Source: Streptomyces oceani (lineage in GTDB: Bacteria; Actinomycetota; Actinomycetes; Streptomycetales; Streptomycetaceae). From it: DNA of 57,331 bases. The stretch lies in NCBI RefSeq assembly GCF_001751245.1, contig NZ_LJGU01000104.1, positions 51,791 through 109,121 on the forward strand. Direction: 5' to 3'. The notes beneath the pieces are model-generated. The model was given only the letters and a program-made list of their open reading frames with translations. It was not told the origin of the DNA and did no database searches. Numbering within the stretch: position 1 is the first letter of the stretch; each line of letters begins with the position of its first letter. The translations under genes and the position numbers were made by a program. Of this stretch, positions 50,818-57,331 are shown piece by piece.

Positions 50818-50928
50818 ACGTCCTCGCGGCACCGCCGAGCACGGTGCGGCGCTCACGCGTAGCAGCATCGAGGGTCAAGCGGAGGAATCCCGTGGCAGTA
50901 CCCCCAACGCACCCCACATGAGAGCGCT

Positions 50929-51513
50929 TCAACCGAAAATGTGCTGCCCTTTGCGTCGGCGGCGGGCACTGAGCAGCCCGTCCAGGGAGAGCAGCGGGGC
51001 ACCCAGCACGATCAGCGGGGTCCAGGCCATCAGATACGGCAGATCGTTGCCGTAGTAGTAGGGCTCCGCCGACCAGCTCACCGTGAGCCAGAAGACCAGC
51101 GACAGCAACGCGCCGCCGGTGGCGGCCAGCCGTGCCCACAAACCCGCGAGAGTGGCCAGCCCCACGGCGAGTTCACCGCAGGCGATGGCGTATCCGAAGC
51201 CCGCCGGGCTCCTCAGCGCCAGGTCGACCAGCCAGCTCGCGGCTGCGGTGTCATGCACGCTGTGCAGCAGGCCCGCGAAGGAGCCGGCACCGGAACCGGT
51301 CAGGAAGCCGGAGTCGGTGAGTTTGTCGACGCCGGCGTAGGTGAACGTCACGCCGAGGAAGAGCCGTAGCGGCAGCAGCGCGTACCGCTTGGCGATGTTC
51401 CGCACGGCGCCAGGCCGCATGTCGCTGCCGCCAGGCCCGCCCGCTACGCCACCGCTGGCCCCGACGCCGTCGAACGGCCCGTGCCCGCCGCCTACCTGGC
51501 CTGACAGCGACAT
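50929..51513 (-). CDS. DoxX-family membrane protein
   Basis: A 194-residue protein. After a Gly-rich head the DoxX core begins ALLPLRLFLGVTFTYAGVDK LTDSGFL, and there are four membrane helices, including AIACGELAVGLATLAGLWAR LAATGGALLSLVFWLTVSW. DoxX proteins are small quinone-pathway or redox-associated membrane proteins; in mycobacteria a DoxX partner works with a thiol oxidase and superoxide dismutase. No such partner is nearby here. ATG 51513. It is convergent with the PspC unit. Confidence 0.85.
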   Translation of the reverse strand: MSLSGQVGGGHGPFDGVGASGGVAGGPGGSDMRPGAVRNIAKRYALLPLRLFLGVTFTYAGVDKLTDSGFLTGSGAGSFAGLLHSVHDTAAASWLVDLALRSPAGFGYAIACGELAVGLATLAGLWARLAATGGALLSLVFWLTVSWSAEPYYYGNDLPYLMAWTPLIVLGAPLLSLDGLLSARRRRKGQHIFG

Positions 51514-51750
51514 GGGGGATCGGCCTCCTGGATACGTCCGGCATGCCTATGTCTCGTGACGCTCGCGCACGACATCACGAAGTGGGGAAGAGCTTCCGGG
51601 TCGCACCGGCCGCACGCAACCCGTCAGCACGTACGGACTTCGCCACTCCGGTCGCTTCGGTCGTCCTGGTCTCCCAGGGCCGCTCCGGTCGCCTGGCCGT
51701 CCCACCTCGTTCCGCCCGCCCCCTCAACTGCCACAGGCTCCTCCGCCACT

Positions 51751-52380
51751 TCAGCCCCACCCCTTGAAGTACGGCCGGGTGTGGTGACTGGCGAGTGCCG
51801 TACTGATGATCAACTTCCGCTGGTGTTCCGCGTCCTGGTAGTCGATCTCCCAGTGCGTCTGCCCACTGAACGACCGACTCCCGTCCGGCAGTTCTCCGGA
51901 ACCCTGGCGCCCCGCCGCGTCCCAGCTCACCCTCCCCTTGCCGAGTTGCCGCGCGTGCTCCGGCGCCAAGCCGTACAGCCGGACACTGGGTCGCGACCAG
52001 GCGCACTTGCGCCGGTGCGGACTGTCGTAGGTCGAGTCCCCCGAGCGGTCGCGCGATACCGCGCTCATGAGCCGGGGCTGCACCGTGTAGTGCGGTATGA
52101 CGTAGATCGGGGTGCCGATCACCATGGTGCGCAGCACGACACCGTGCTCGTACAGACGGTGTTCGAGGAGCAAGTGTGGTGCGAGGACGAGCGCCTCAAG
52201 GTAGAACAGTCCCCCGAAGACGAGGGCGTAGACCGGCCATGGCGCTGGCTCGGCGTTCGTCGCGAACGGTGTGAGCACCAGCGTGACGAGGACGATCAGA
52301 CCCCAGCCCAGCACGGGGTGGAGTGGATGATGCTTGTCGATCAGCTTGCCGAGTTCCGGTGGCGGCCTGCGTCGCAGCAT
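51751..52380 (-). CDS. Two-TM hypothetical membrane protein (209 aa)
   Basis: The product starts MLRRRPPPELGKLIDKHHPL and has two membrane helices, GWGLIVLVTLVLTPFA and PVYALVFGGLFYLEALVLAP. The C-terminal 140 residues (LLEHRLYEHGVVLRTMVIGT, VIPHYTVQPRLMSAV, THWEIDYQDAEHQRKLIIST) form a soluble beta-rich domain of PH-like appearance, a form seen in other Streptomyces proteins of unknown role. ATG 52380 is used; a longer reading overlaps the palindromes of the divergent VWA gene and is unlikely. Confidence 0.72.
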   Translation of the reverse strand: MLRRRPPPELGKLIDKHHPLHPVLGWGLIVLVTLVLTPFATNAEPAPWPVYALVFGGLFYLEALVLAPHLLLEHRLYEHGVVLRTMVIGTPIYVIPHYTVQPRLMSAVSRDRSGDSTYDSPHRRKCAWSRPSVRLYGLAPEHARQLGKGRVSWDAAGRQGSGELPDGSRSFSGQTHWEIDYQDAEHQRKLIISTALASHHTRPYFKGWG

Positions 52381-52483
52381 CCGGTCATTGAAGCACGATC
52401 GGACGTCCCGGGAGCGAGGGCAGGAGCTCGGCAGTGCCGTCGGTCGGCCACCGCGTACGGGATGGGAGAACAGCACAGCACGG

Positions 52484-52510
52484 ACGCGTACGCGTGAAAC
52501 GCGTACGCGT
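52484..52510. promoter_or_regulatory. Two 12-bp perfect palindromes ACGCGTACGCGT separated by GAA
   Basis: Copies lie at 52484-52495 and 52499-52510, so the hexamer ACGCGT occurs four times in 27 bases. The element is 48 bases before the VWA gene start and 103 bases from the divergent membrane-protein start. A dimeric regulator binding two adjacent sites is the natural reading, but no regulator is assigned. Confidence 0.7.
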
Positions 52511-52558
52511 GGCACGAGAACGCACGTCGCGCCGGAGTCACACGGGAGGGACCGAGAG

Positions 52559-53281
52559 ATGCCGCTGGAGTCCGGGGCCGGCCTGAGCACGGTGGAGAGC
52601 ACCGCGCCCGGGCTGGTCGATCTCTACAAGAAGGCCGGCGTCAGCCTGCGCAACAACGGCCTCGCGGGGGAACGAGCCGCCGTCTACCTGGTGTTGGATC
52701 GCTCCGGCAGTATGCGGCCGTACTACCGCGACGGTACGGTGCAGCACCTCGCCGAGCAGGTGCTCTCGCTCGGGGCGCATCTCGATGACGACGGCGCCGT
52801 GCCACTGGTGTTCTTCTCCACAGACGTGGACGGCACCGCGCTGCTGTCGCTGACCGACTACCGGGGCCGTGTCCAGCAACTGCACGATGAGCTGGGCCAT
52901 ATGGGCCGCACCAACTACCACTGGGCGATGGACGAGGTCATCGACCACCACCTCGCCTCCGGCAACGAGGCGCCGGCGCTGGTGGTGTTCCAGACCGACG
53001 GCGGACCGACGAGCCGGTTCGCCGCCGAACGTCACCTGTGCAAGGCGGCGCGCCTGCCGCTGTTCTGGCAGTTCATCGGGTTCGGCGCGCCGGACGATGA
53101 CGAGTTCGCCTTCCTGCACAAACTGGACGACCTGCCCGTACCGGAGAAGCGCGTCGTCGACAACGCCGGCTTCTTCCACGCCGGGGCCGACCCACGCGCC
53201 GTCGCCGACAGCGAGGTGTACGACCAGCTCCTGGGCGAGTTCCCGACATGGCTCACCGCCGCGCGTCAGGCGGGGATCTGA
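52559..53281 (+). CDS. VWA-domain protein, TerF/TerY-like
   Basis: A 240-residue soluble protein that is a single von Willebrand A domain. The metal-ion-dependent adhesion site begins VYLVLDRSGSMRPYYRDGTV (Asp-x-Ser-x-Ser at residues 47-51), continues with Thr in GHMGRTNYHWAMDEVIDHH and Asp in VVFQTDGGPTS. This form is encoded in tellurium-resistance/TerD islands and as single genes in Streptomyces; no ter genes are next to it here. ATG 52559 follows GGGAGGG. Two palindromes lie upstream and a perfect bidirectional terminator downstream. Confidence 0.87.
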   Translation: MPLESGAGLSTVESTAPGLVDLYKKAGVSLRNNGLAGERAAVYLVLDRSGSMRPYYRDGTVQHLAEQVLSLGAHLDDDGAVPLVFFSTDVDGTALLSLTDYRGRVQQLHDELGHMGRTNYHWAMDEVIDHHLASGNEAPALVVFQTDGGPTSRFAAERHLCKAARLPLFWQFIGFGAPDDDEFAFLHKLDDLPVPEKRVVDNAGFFHAGADPRAVADSEVYDQLLGEFPTWLTAARQAGI

Positions 53282-53357
53282 CCGACCGACTCCGCCGTGT
53301 CCCGCAGGCCGGCGGCGCGTACGCAGGGACCCGGGCGCGCGGAGCCCCGTACGCCCG

Positions 53358-53397
53358 GTTCCCGTACGCCGGAGCCCGTCGGCCGGCGTACGGGAAC
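53358..53397. terminator. Bidirectional terminator between the VWA and NlpC/P60 genes
   Basis: Perfect 15-base arms GTTCCCGTACGCCGG (53358-53372) and CCGGCGTACGGGAAC (53383-53397) enclose a 10-base loop. It lies between two convergent genes, 77 and 64 bases from their stops. Confidence 0.85.
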
Positions 53398-53460
53398 TCC
53401 CGCGCCATCGACGACCCCCCGCCCGGGCCGCCGGCCCAAGCCGTCAGCAACCCGCTCAGC

Positions 53461-54570
53461 TCAGCCGGGACGCACCGCGCTGTGGAACGGCATGTAGTCG
53501 ACCGACTCGTACTTCACGTCATCGCCCGGCTTTGACGCGTGAATCATCTGACCGTCGCCGACGTAGATGCCGACATGGCTGATGTCGTCGTAGAAGAAGA
53601 TCAAGTCCCCGGGCCGCATATCGGACTTGGCGACCTTGGTGCCGACCTCGACCTGGTCGAAGGTGGTACGCGGCAGGGACACCCCGGCGGCCTTCCACGC
53701 GCCCTGGGTGAAGCCCGAGCAGTCGTACGAGTTCGGCCCGGCGGCTCCCCACACGTACGGCTTGCCCAACTGCGCCTTGGCGAACGCCAGTACCTTGTCG
53801 ACCTGCCCGGTGGCCGGCGCGTCGGGGGACTCGTCCGTGCCGCCGCCCGGCCGCTCGTTCTCCCGCTGTTCGCGCTCCTCCCGCTCCTTGGCCTCGCGCT
53901 TCGCCTCGGCGCGCTTCTCCCGCTCGATCGCGGCCAGCCGCGCCTTCTCCTCTGCGGTCAGTTCCGAGAGCAGCTCCCGCGCCTGGGAAAGCTTCGTCTG
54001 CACGTCCTGCTTGCTGCTCTTGAGACGCTTCTGCGCCGAGGTCAGCGAGCGGAGTTCCCTGCTGGCCTCGGCCCGCTTCGTGCTCGCCGTCCGCTGCTGC
54101 TTCTCCAACTCGCCGACGGCCTGCTTCTGGCGCTCCGTCAGCCGGCCCATCAGGTGCTGCTGGCTGAAGTACCCCTGCGGGTCCTCGGTGAGCAGCAGCG
54201 TGGCGGTGCCGGAGGCGCCTCCGTTGCGGTACTGCGCGGTGGCGTACTGGCCGAGCGCCCGCCGGGCGTCGTTCGCCTTGGCCGTGCGCTTGGCTACCGC
54301 GTCCAGGGCCTTGTCGACCGTCTTCCGCTGTTGGTCGGTCTGCTCCTTCGCCGCGTTGTACCGCTGCGTCTTGAGACCGGCCTGCTGGTAGAGCTTGTCG
54401 ACCCGCTGCTTCACCTCTTCCAGGGACGGCTTGTCGTCCTGCGGGTCGGCGCTCGCGCTCTGCGTCAGCAGCGTGGCGGAGGCGAGGGCCGCGGTGGTGA
54501 CACCGACGGTGCCGCGTCGGCTCGCGGCCGACAGGTGAGTACGGGCACGGGGCTTGCGATGGGACGCCAA
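53461..54570 (-). CDS. Secreted NlpC/P60 peptidoglycan endopeptidase
   Basis: A 369-residue cell-wall hydrolase. Signal peptide near residues 18-42 (RRGTVGVTTAALASATLLTQ, cut after ASA). Residues 45-240 form a long coiled coil rich in Gln, Lys, Glu and Arg, as in RipA or CwlO regulators. The NlpC/P60 domain has Cys284 (NSYDCSGFTQGAW), His332 (ISHVGIYVGDG) and His344 (MIHASKPG). It should cut stem peptides during growth or spore germination. TTG 54570 with AAGGAG upstream is the best start. The leader is a cyclic di-AMP riboswitch. Confidence 0.92.
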   Translation of the reverse strand: MASHRKPRARTHLSAASRRGTVGVTTAALASATLLTQSASADPQDDKPSLEEVKQRVDKLYQQAGLKTQRYNAAKEQTDQQRKTVDKALDAVAKRTAKANDARRALGQYATAQYRNGGASGTATLLLTEDPQGYFSQQHLMGRLTERQKQAVGELEKQQRTASTKRAEASRELRSLTSAQKRLKSSKQDVQTKLSQARELLSELTAEEKARLAAIEREKRAEAKREAKEREEREQRENERPGGGTDESPDAPATGQVDKVLAFAKAQLGKPYVWGAAGPNSYDCSGFTQGAWKAAGVSLPRTTFDQVEVGTKVAKSDMRPGDLIFFYDDISHVGIYVGDGQMIHASKPGDDVKYESVDYMPFHSAVRPG

Positions 54571-54589
54571 GACCAGCGACTCCTTCCAA

Positions 54590-54725
54590 GGACCGCCTAC
54601 CGGGTTAGCTGTCGGGTTCGGACCTCGGAAGGCGGTCCTACGGAGCACGGCTGGTGCTCCGATTCACCCCGGTGTCGTGTTGGGTCCCCGGCTCCGGTCG
54701 GGACCGGACTCGGCGGAGGCGGCCC
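54590..54725 (-). ncRNA. Cyclic di-AMP (ydaO/yuaA) riboswitch before the NlpC/P60 gene
   Basis: Read on the reverse strand it contains GGAGCCGGGGACCCAACACG, GGGGTGAATCGGAGCACC and CCGAACCCGACAGCTAACCC followed by GGTAGGCGG, the conserved core of the ydaO class. Its position just before a cell-wall hydrolase gene is the typical actinobacterial setting, where high cyclic di-AMP stops transcription. Boundaries are approximate. Confidence 0.92.
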
Positions 54726-55039
54726 GTGCCGGCGCTTTCGCCGACTGGGGGTACGGACTGCCTGGCACGGCACCGTAGCGAAGGTGTGGGGCTGGTGTGA
54801 AGGCTGGGGTGCCCTACATCCGAGATCCGTCCGTTATCTGCTCCACCGGCGCGGGTGGGAGGTCCGTGGCGGCGACCGGGTTCGGCCATGCGGTGCGCAG
54901 CGGGCCGATACCCTCCGAAGCCGAGCGGCTCGCCGGGTCCTCAGTCGGCTTCCGGGCCCGTCGTCGGCTTTCCGCTCCTCCGTCGGTTTCCCGATACCGC
55001 CCGCCGGCTGTCCGTGCAGCAGCCTAGACTCGGACGACG
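54726..55039. other. Divergent promoter region, NlpC/P60 leader and pcrA
   Basis: The region holds the riboswitch gene promoter (reverse) and the pcrA promoter. TAGACT at 55025-55030 lies nine bases before the pcrA ATG and is a plausible -10 box. No coding frame is convincing. Confidence 0.5.
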
Positions 55040-57331
55040 ATGAGCAGCCTCTTCGACGACAGCTTCCTGGCCAGCCTCGCCCACGAGCTCGGGTCCGAGC
55101 CCCCGGCCGAGGACGGGCCGCCGCCTCCGCCCGAGCAGGACGAGCAGTCCGTGCCGGAGCCCGTGCCGCACGACCTGTTCTCCGGCACCTTCGCGGGCGG
55201 CACCGGCCGGGACCCGTACCACCTGGACGGCGCGCCGCGTACGGTGATCGACCCCGCGACGCTGCTGGAGGGTATGAACGGACAGCAGCGGGAAGCCGTC
55301 GTGCACACGGGCTCGCCGCTGCTGATCGTCGCGGGCGCGGGCTCCGGGAAGACCCGGGTGCTGACCCACCGGATCGCGTACCTGCTGGGCGCGCGGGGGG
55401 TGCACGCCGGGCAGGTCCTGGCGATCACCTTCACCAACAAGGCCGCCGGTGAGATGAAGGAGCGGGTCACGGAGCTGGTGGGGGCGCGGGCCCAGGCCAT
55501 GTGGGTGTCCACCTTCCACAGTGCCTGCGTCCGCATCCTTCGCCGGGAGAGTAAGCAACTCGGCTTCACCTCCAGCTTCTCGATCTACGACGCGGCCGAC
55601 TCGAAACGCCTCATGGCGCTGGTCTGCCGGGACCTGGACCTGGACCCGAAGCGCTTTCCACCGAAGACCTTCAGCGCCCGGATCTCGAACCTGAAGAACG
55701 AGCTGATCGACGAGGAGGACTTCGCGGCCCAGACCTCCGGTGACCGGGCCGGTGGCTTCGAGCAGACCCTCGCCGAGGCGTACTCCCTCTACCAGGCGCG
55801 GCTGCGTGAGGCCAACGCGCTGGACTTCGACGACATCATCATGACGACGGTGCACCTCCTCCAGGCGTTCCCGGACGTCGCCGAGCACTACCGTCGGCGC
55901 TTCCGCCACGTACTGGTCGACGAGTACCAGGACACCAACCACGCCCAGTACACCCTGGTGAAGGAGCTGGTGGGTACGGGCGAGGACGAGTCGGGACCGG
56001 AGCGGGCGGAGCTGTGCGTCGTCGGCGACGCCGACCAGTCGATCTACGCCTTCCGGGGCGCGACCATCCGGAACATCCTCCAGTTCGAGGAGGACTACCC
56101 GGACGCCGAGACCATCCTGCTGGAACAGAACTACCGCTCCACCCAGACCATCCTCAGCGCCGCCAACGCGGTGATCGAGCGCAACGACAACCGCCGTCCC
56201 AAAAACCTCTGGACCGAGGCCGGCGAGGGCGCCCGTATCCGCGCGTACGTCGCGGACACCGAGCACGACGAGGCGCAGTTCGTCGCCGACGAGATCGACC
56301 GGCTGACCGACGCCGGGGAGACGAGGGCCGGCGACGTCGCGGTCTTCTACCGGACCAACGCCCAGTCCCGGGTGTTCGAGGAGGTGTTCATCCGGGTGGG
56401 GCTTCCGTACAAGGTCGTGGGCGGGGTGCGCTTCTACGAGCGTCGGGAGGTCCGGGACGTGTTGGCGTATCTACGCGTCCTGGCGAACCCGGAGGACGCC
56501 GTGCCGCTGCGCCGTATCCTGAACGTCCCCAAGCGGGGCATCGGAGACCGCGCGGAGGCGATGATCGACGCCCTGGCGCTGCGCGAGAAGATCACGTTCC
56601 CGCAGGCGCTCGTACGGGTGGACGAGGCGTACGGCATGGCCGCGCGCTCGGCGAACGCGGTGCGTCGGTTCAACACCATGATGGAGGAACTGCGCACCAT
56701 CGTGGAGTCCGGTGCCGGTCCCGCGACCGTGCTGGAGGCGGTGCTGGAGCAGACCGGATACCTCGCCGAGCTGCAGACCTCCACCGACCCGCAGGACGAG
56801 ACCCGGGTGGAGAACCTTCAGGAACTCGCCGCGGTCGCCCTGGAGTTCGAGCAGGACCGGGGCGAGGAGAACCCTGGCACGCTGGCGGAGTTCCTGGAAC
56901 AGGTCGCCCTCGTCGCCGACTCCGACCAGATCCCGGACGAGGACGCGGCGGAGGACGACACCGGCGTGATCACCCTGATGACGCTGCACACCGCCAAGGG
57001 CCTGGAGTTCCCGACGGTGTTCCTCACCGGCCTGGAGGACGGCGTGTTCCCGCACCAGCGGGCGCTGGGCCAGCCCAAGGAGCTGGAGGAGGAGCGTCGG
57101 CTGGCGTACGTCGGCATCACCCGCGCCCGGGAACGGCTCATGCTCACCCGCTCGGTGATGCGCAGCGTGTGGGGGAGGCCGCAGTACAACCCGCCGTCCC
57201 GGTTCCTGGAGGAGATCCCGGAGGCGTACGTGGAGTGGAAGCGCACCGGTCCGGCCGCGGGTCCGGCGCCCGCTGCGGGGGGCGGCGCCTCGGCCATGAC
57301 CGGGACGGCCTCCGGCGGGGCGTCCGGGGCC
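55040..57331 (+). CDS. pcrA: ATP-dependent DNA helicase PcrA/UvrD, 5' part (runs off the window)
   Basis: The frame is open for 764 residues to the window end; complete actinobacterial PcrA has about 780-830. It unwinds DNA 3'-5' in repair and replication restart. Motifs in order: Q motif near LEGMNGQQREAVVHTGSPLL, Walker A VAGAGSGKTRVL, Ia ITFTNKAAGEMKER, II VLVDEYQDTNHAQY, III GDADQSIYAFRGA, IV EQNYRSTQTIL, V MTLHTAKGLEFPTVFLTG and VI LAYVGITRARERL. The first 60 residues are an acidic, Pro-rich head. ATG 55040 has no strong ribosome-binding site. Confidence 0.95.
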   Translation, partial: MSSLFDDSFLASLAHELGSEPPAEDGPPPPPEQDEQSVPEPVPHDLFSGTFAGGTGRDPYHLDGAPRTVIDPATLLEGMNGQQREAVVHTGSPLLIVAGAGSGKTRVLTHRIAYLLGARGVHAGQVLAITFTNKAAGEMKERVTELVGARAQAMWVSTFHSACVRILRRESKQLGFTSSFSIYDAADSKRLMALVCRDLDLDPKRFPPKTFSARISNLKNELIDEEDFAAQTSGDRAGGFEQTLAEAYSLYQARLREANALDFDDIIMTTVHLLQAFPDVAEHYRRRFRHVLVDEYQDTNHAQYTLVKELVGTGEDESGPERAELCVVGDADQSIYAFRGATIRNILQFEEDYPDAETILLEQNYRSTQTILSAANAVIERNDNRRPKNLWTEAGEGARIRAYVADTEHDEAQFVADEIDRLTDAGETRAGDVAVFYRTNAQSRVFEEVFIRVGLPYKVVGGVRFYERREVRDVLAYLRVLANPEDAVPLRRILNVPKRGIGDRAEAMIDALALREKITFPQALVRVDEAYGMAARSANAVRRFNTMMEELRTIVESGAGPATVLEAVLEQTGYLAELQTSTDPQDETRVENLQELAAVALEFEQDRGEENPGTLAEFLEQVALVADSDQIPDEDAAEDDTGVITLMTLHTAKGLEFPTVFLTGLEDGVFPHQRALGQPKELEEERRLAYVGITRARERLMLTRSVMRSVWGRPQYNPPSRFLEEIPEAYVEWKRTGPAAGPAPAAGGGASAMTGTASGGASGA

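Noticed and set aside
50922..50935. LacI-like motif TGAGAGCGCTTCAA
   Set aside because: It lies at the 3' end of the DoxX gene between convergent genes, where no promoter is expected, and it is an imperfect palindrome.

Overview
The window is chromosomal DNA of very high GC content from an actinomycete, almost certainly a Streptomyces or close relative. Evidence for this is HrdD, SepX/GlpR, many small actinomycete-only proteins, abundant GTG starts, and many probable leaderless genes in which a TAnnnT box lies 6-9 bases before the start codon. It holds about 44 genes, two tRNAs (Arg-CCT, Ala-CGC) and two riboswitches (cobalamin before metE, cyclic di-AMP before an NlpC/P60 hydrolase). There is no phage, insertion sequence, CRISPR array or rRNA.

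Layout. 1-5.4 kb: the 5' part of metE behind a B12 riboswitch, a small leaderless gene, then a nitrogen-scavenging group (fmdB, formamidase, and an arginase-fold ureohydrolase whose motifs suggest guanidine or another unusual guanidino substrate). 5.4-14.5 kb: NUDIX hydrolase, tRNA-Arg, small proteins, a Tat-exported GH3 glycosidase, an S4 RNA-binding protein, a CoA-disulfide-reductase-like flavoprotein, WrbA, and a TetR/MFS efflux pair. 14.7-24.3 kb: an AlkZ-like winged-helix protein, GNAT, sigma factor HrdD with a perfect SigR promoter, a P1 peptidase, MscL, a SAF-domain protein, MTA phosphorylase, a second FmdB-like protein and a K+/H+ antiporter. 24.5-33.7 kb: penicillin acylase family protein, 5-formyl-THF cycloligase, then galU-moeA-moaC-mogA-rimJ-sepX. 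This last run links molybdenum cofactor genes to the gephyrin-like divisome partners described in actinobacteria (Glp and GlpR/SepX).

33.7-40.5 kb: tRNA-Ala followed by about 1 kb of degenerate sequence, a surface metalloprotease, a secreted amidase, a frameshifted tyrosine phosphatase, a sulfotransferase/MarR divergent pair with a clear operator, and an internally deleted DUF574 methyltransferase. 40.5-46.4 kb: an unknown protein, a STAND (NB-ARC plus TPR) ATPase, and a glycosyltransferase-like gene whose 5' end is broken by nine copies of a 7-bp repeat. 46.5-50.8 kb: a PspC-sensor-kinase / LuxR regulator / PspC-membrane-protein signalling module. 50.9-57.3 kb: DoxX, a membrane protein, a VWA protein behind two perfect 12-bp palindromes, the riboswitch-controlled NlpC/P60 endopeptidase, and the 5' part of the PcrA/UvrD helicase.

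Most of the window looks like ordinary core genome. The least expected feature is the heptanucleotide tract at 45681-45743. With nine copies the upstream ATG is out of frame with the conserved N-terminus of the downstream gene; with eight copies it would be in frame. That is the structure expected of a slipped-strand phase-variable locus, which is unusual for Streptomyces.
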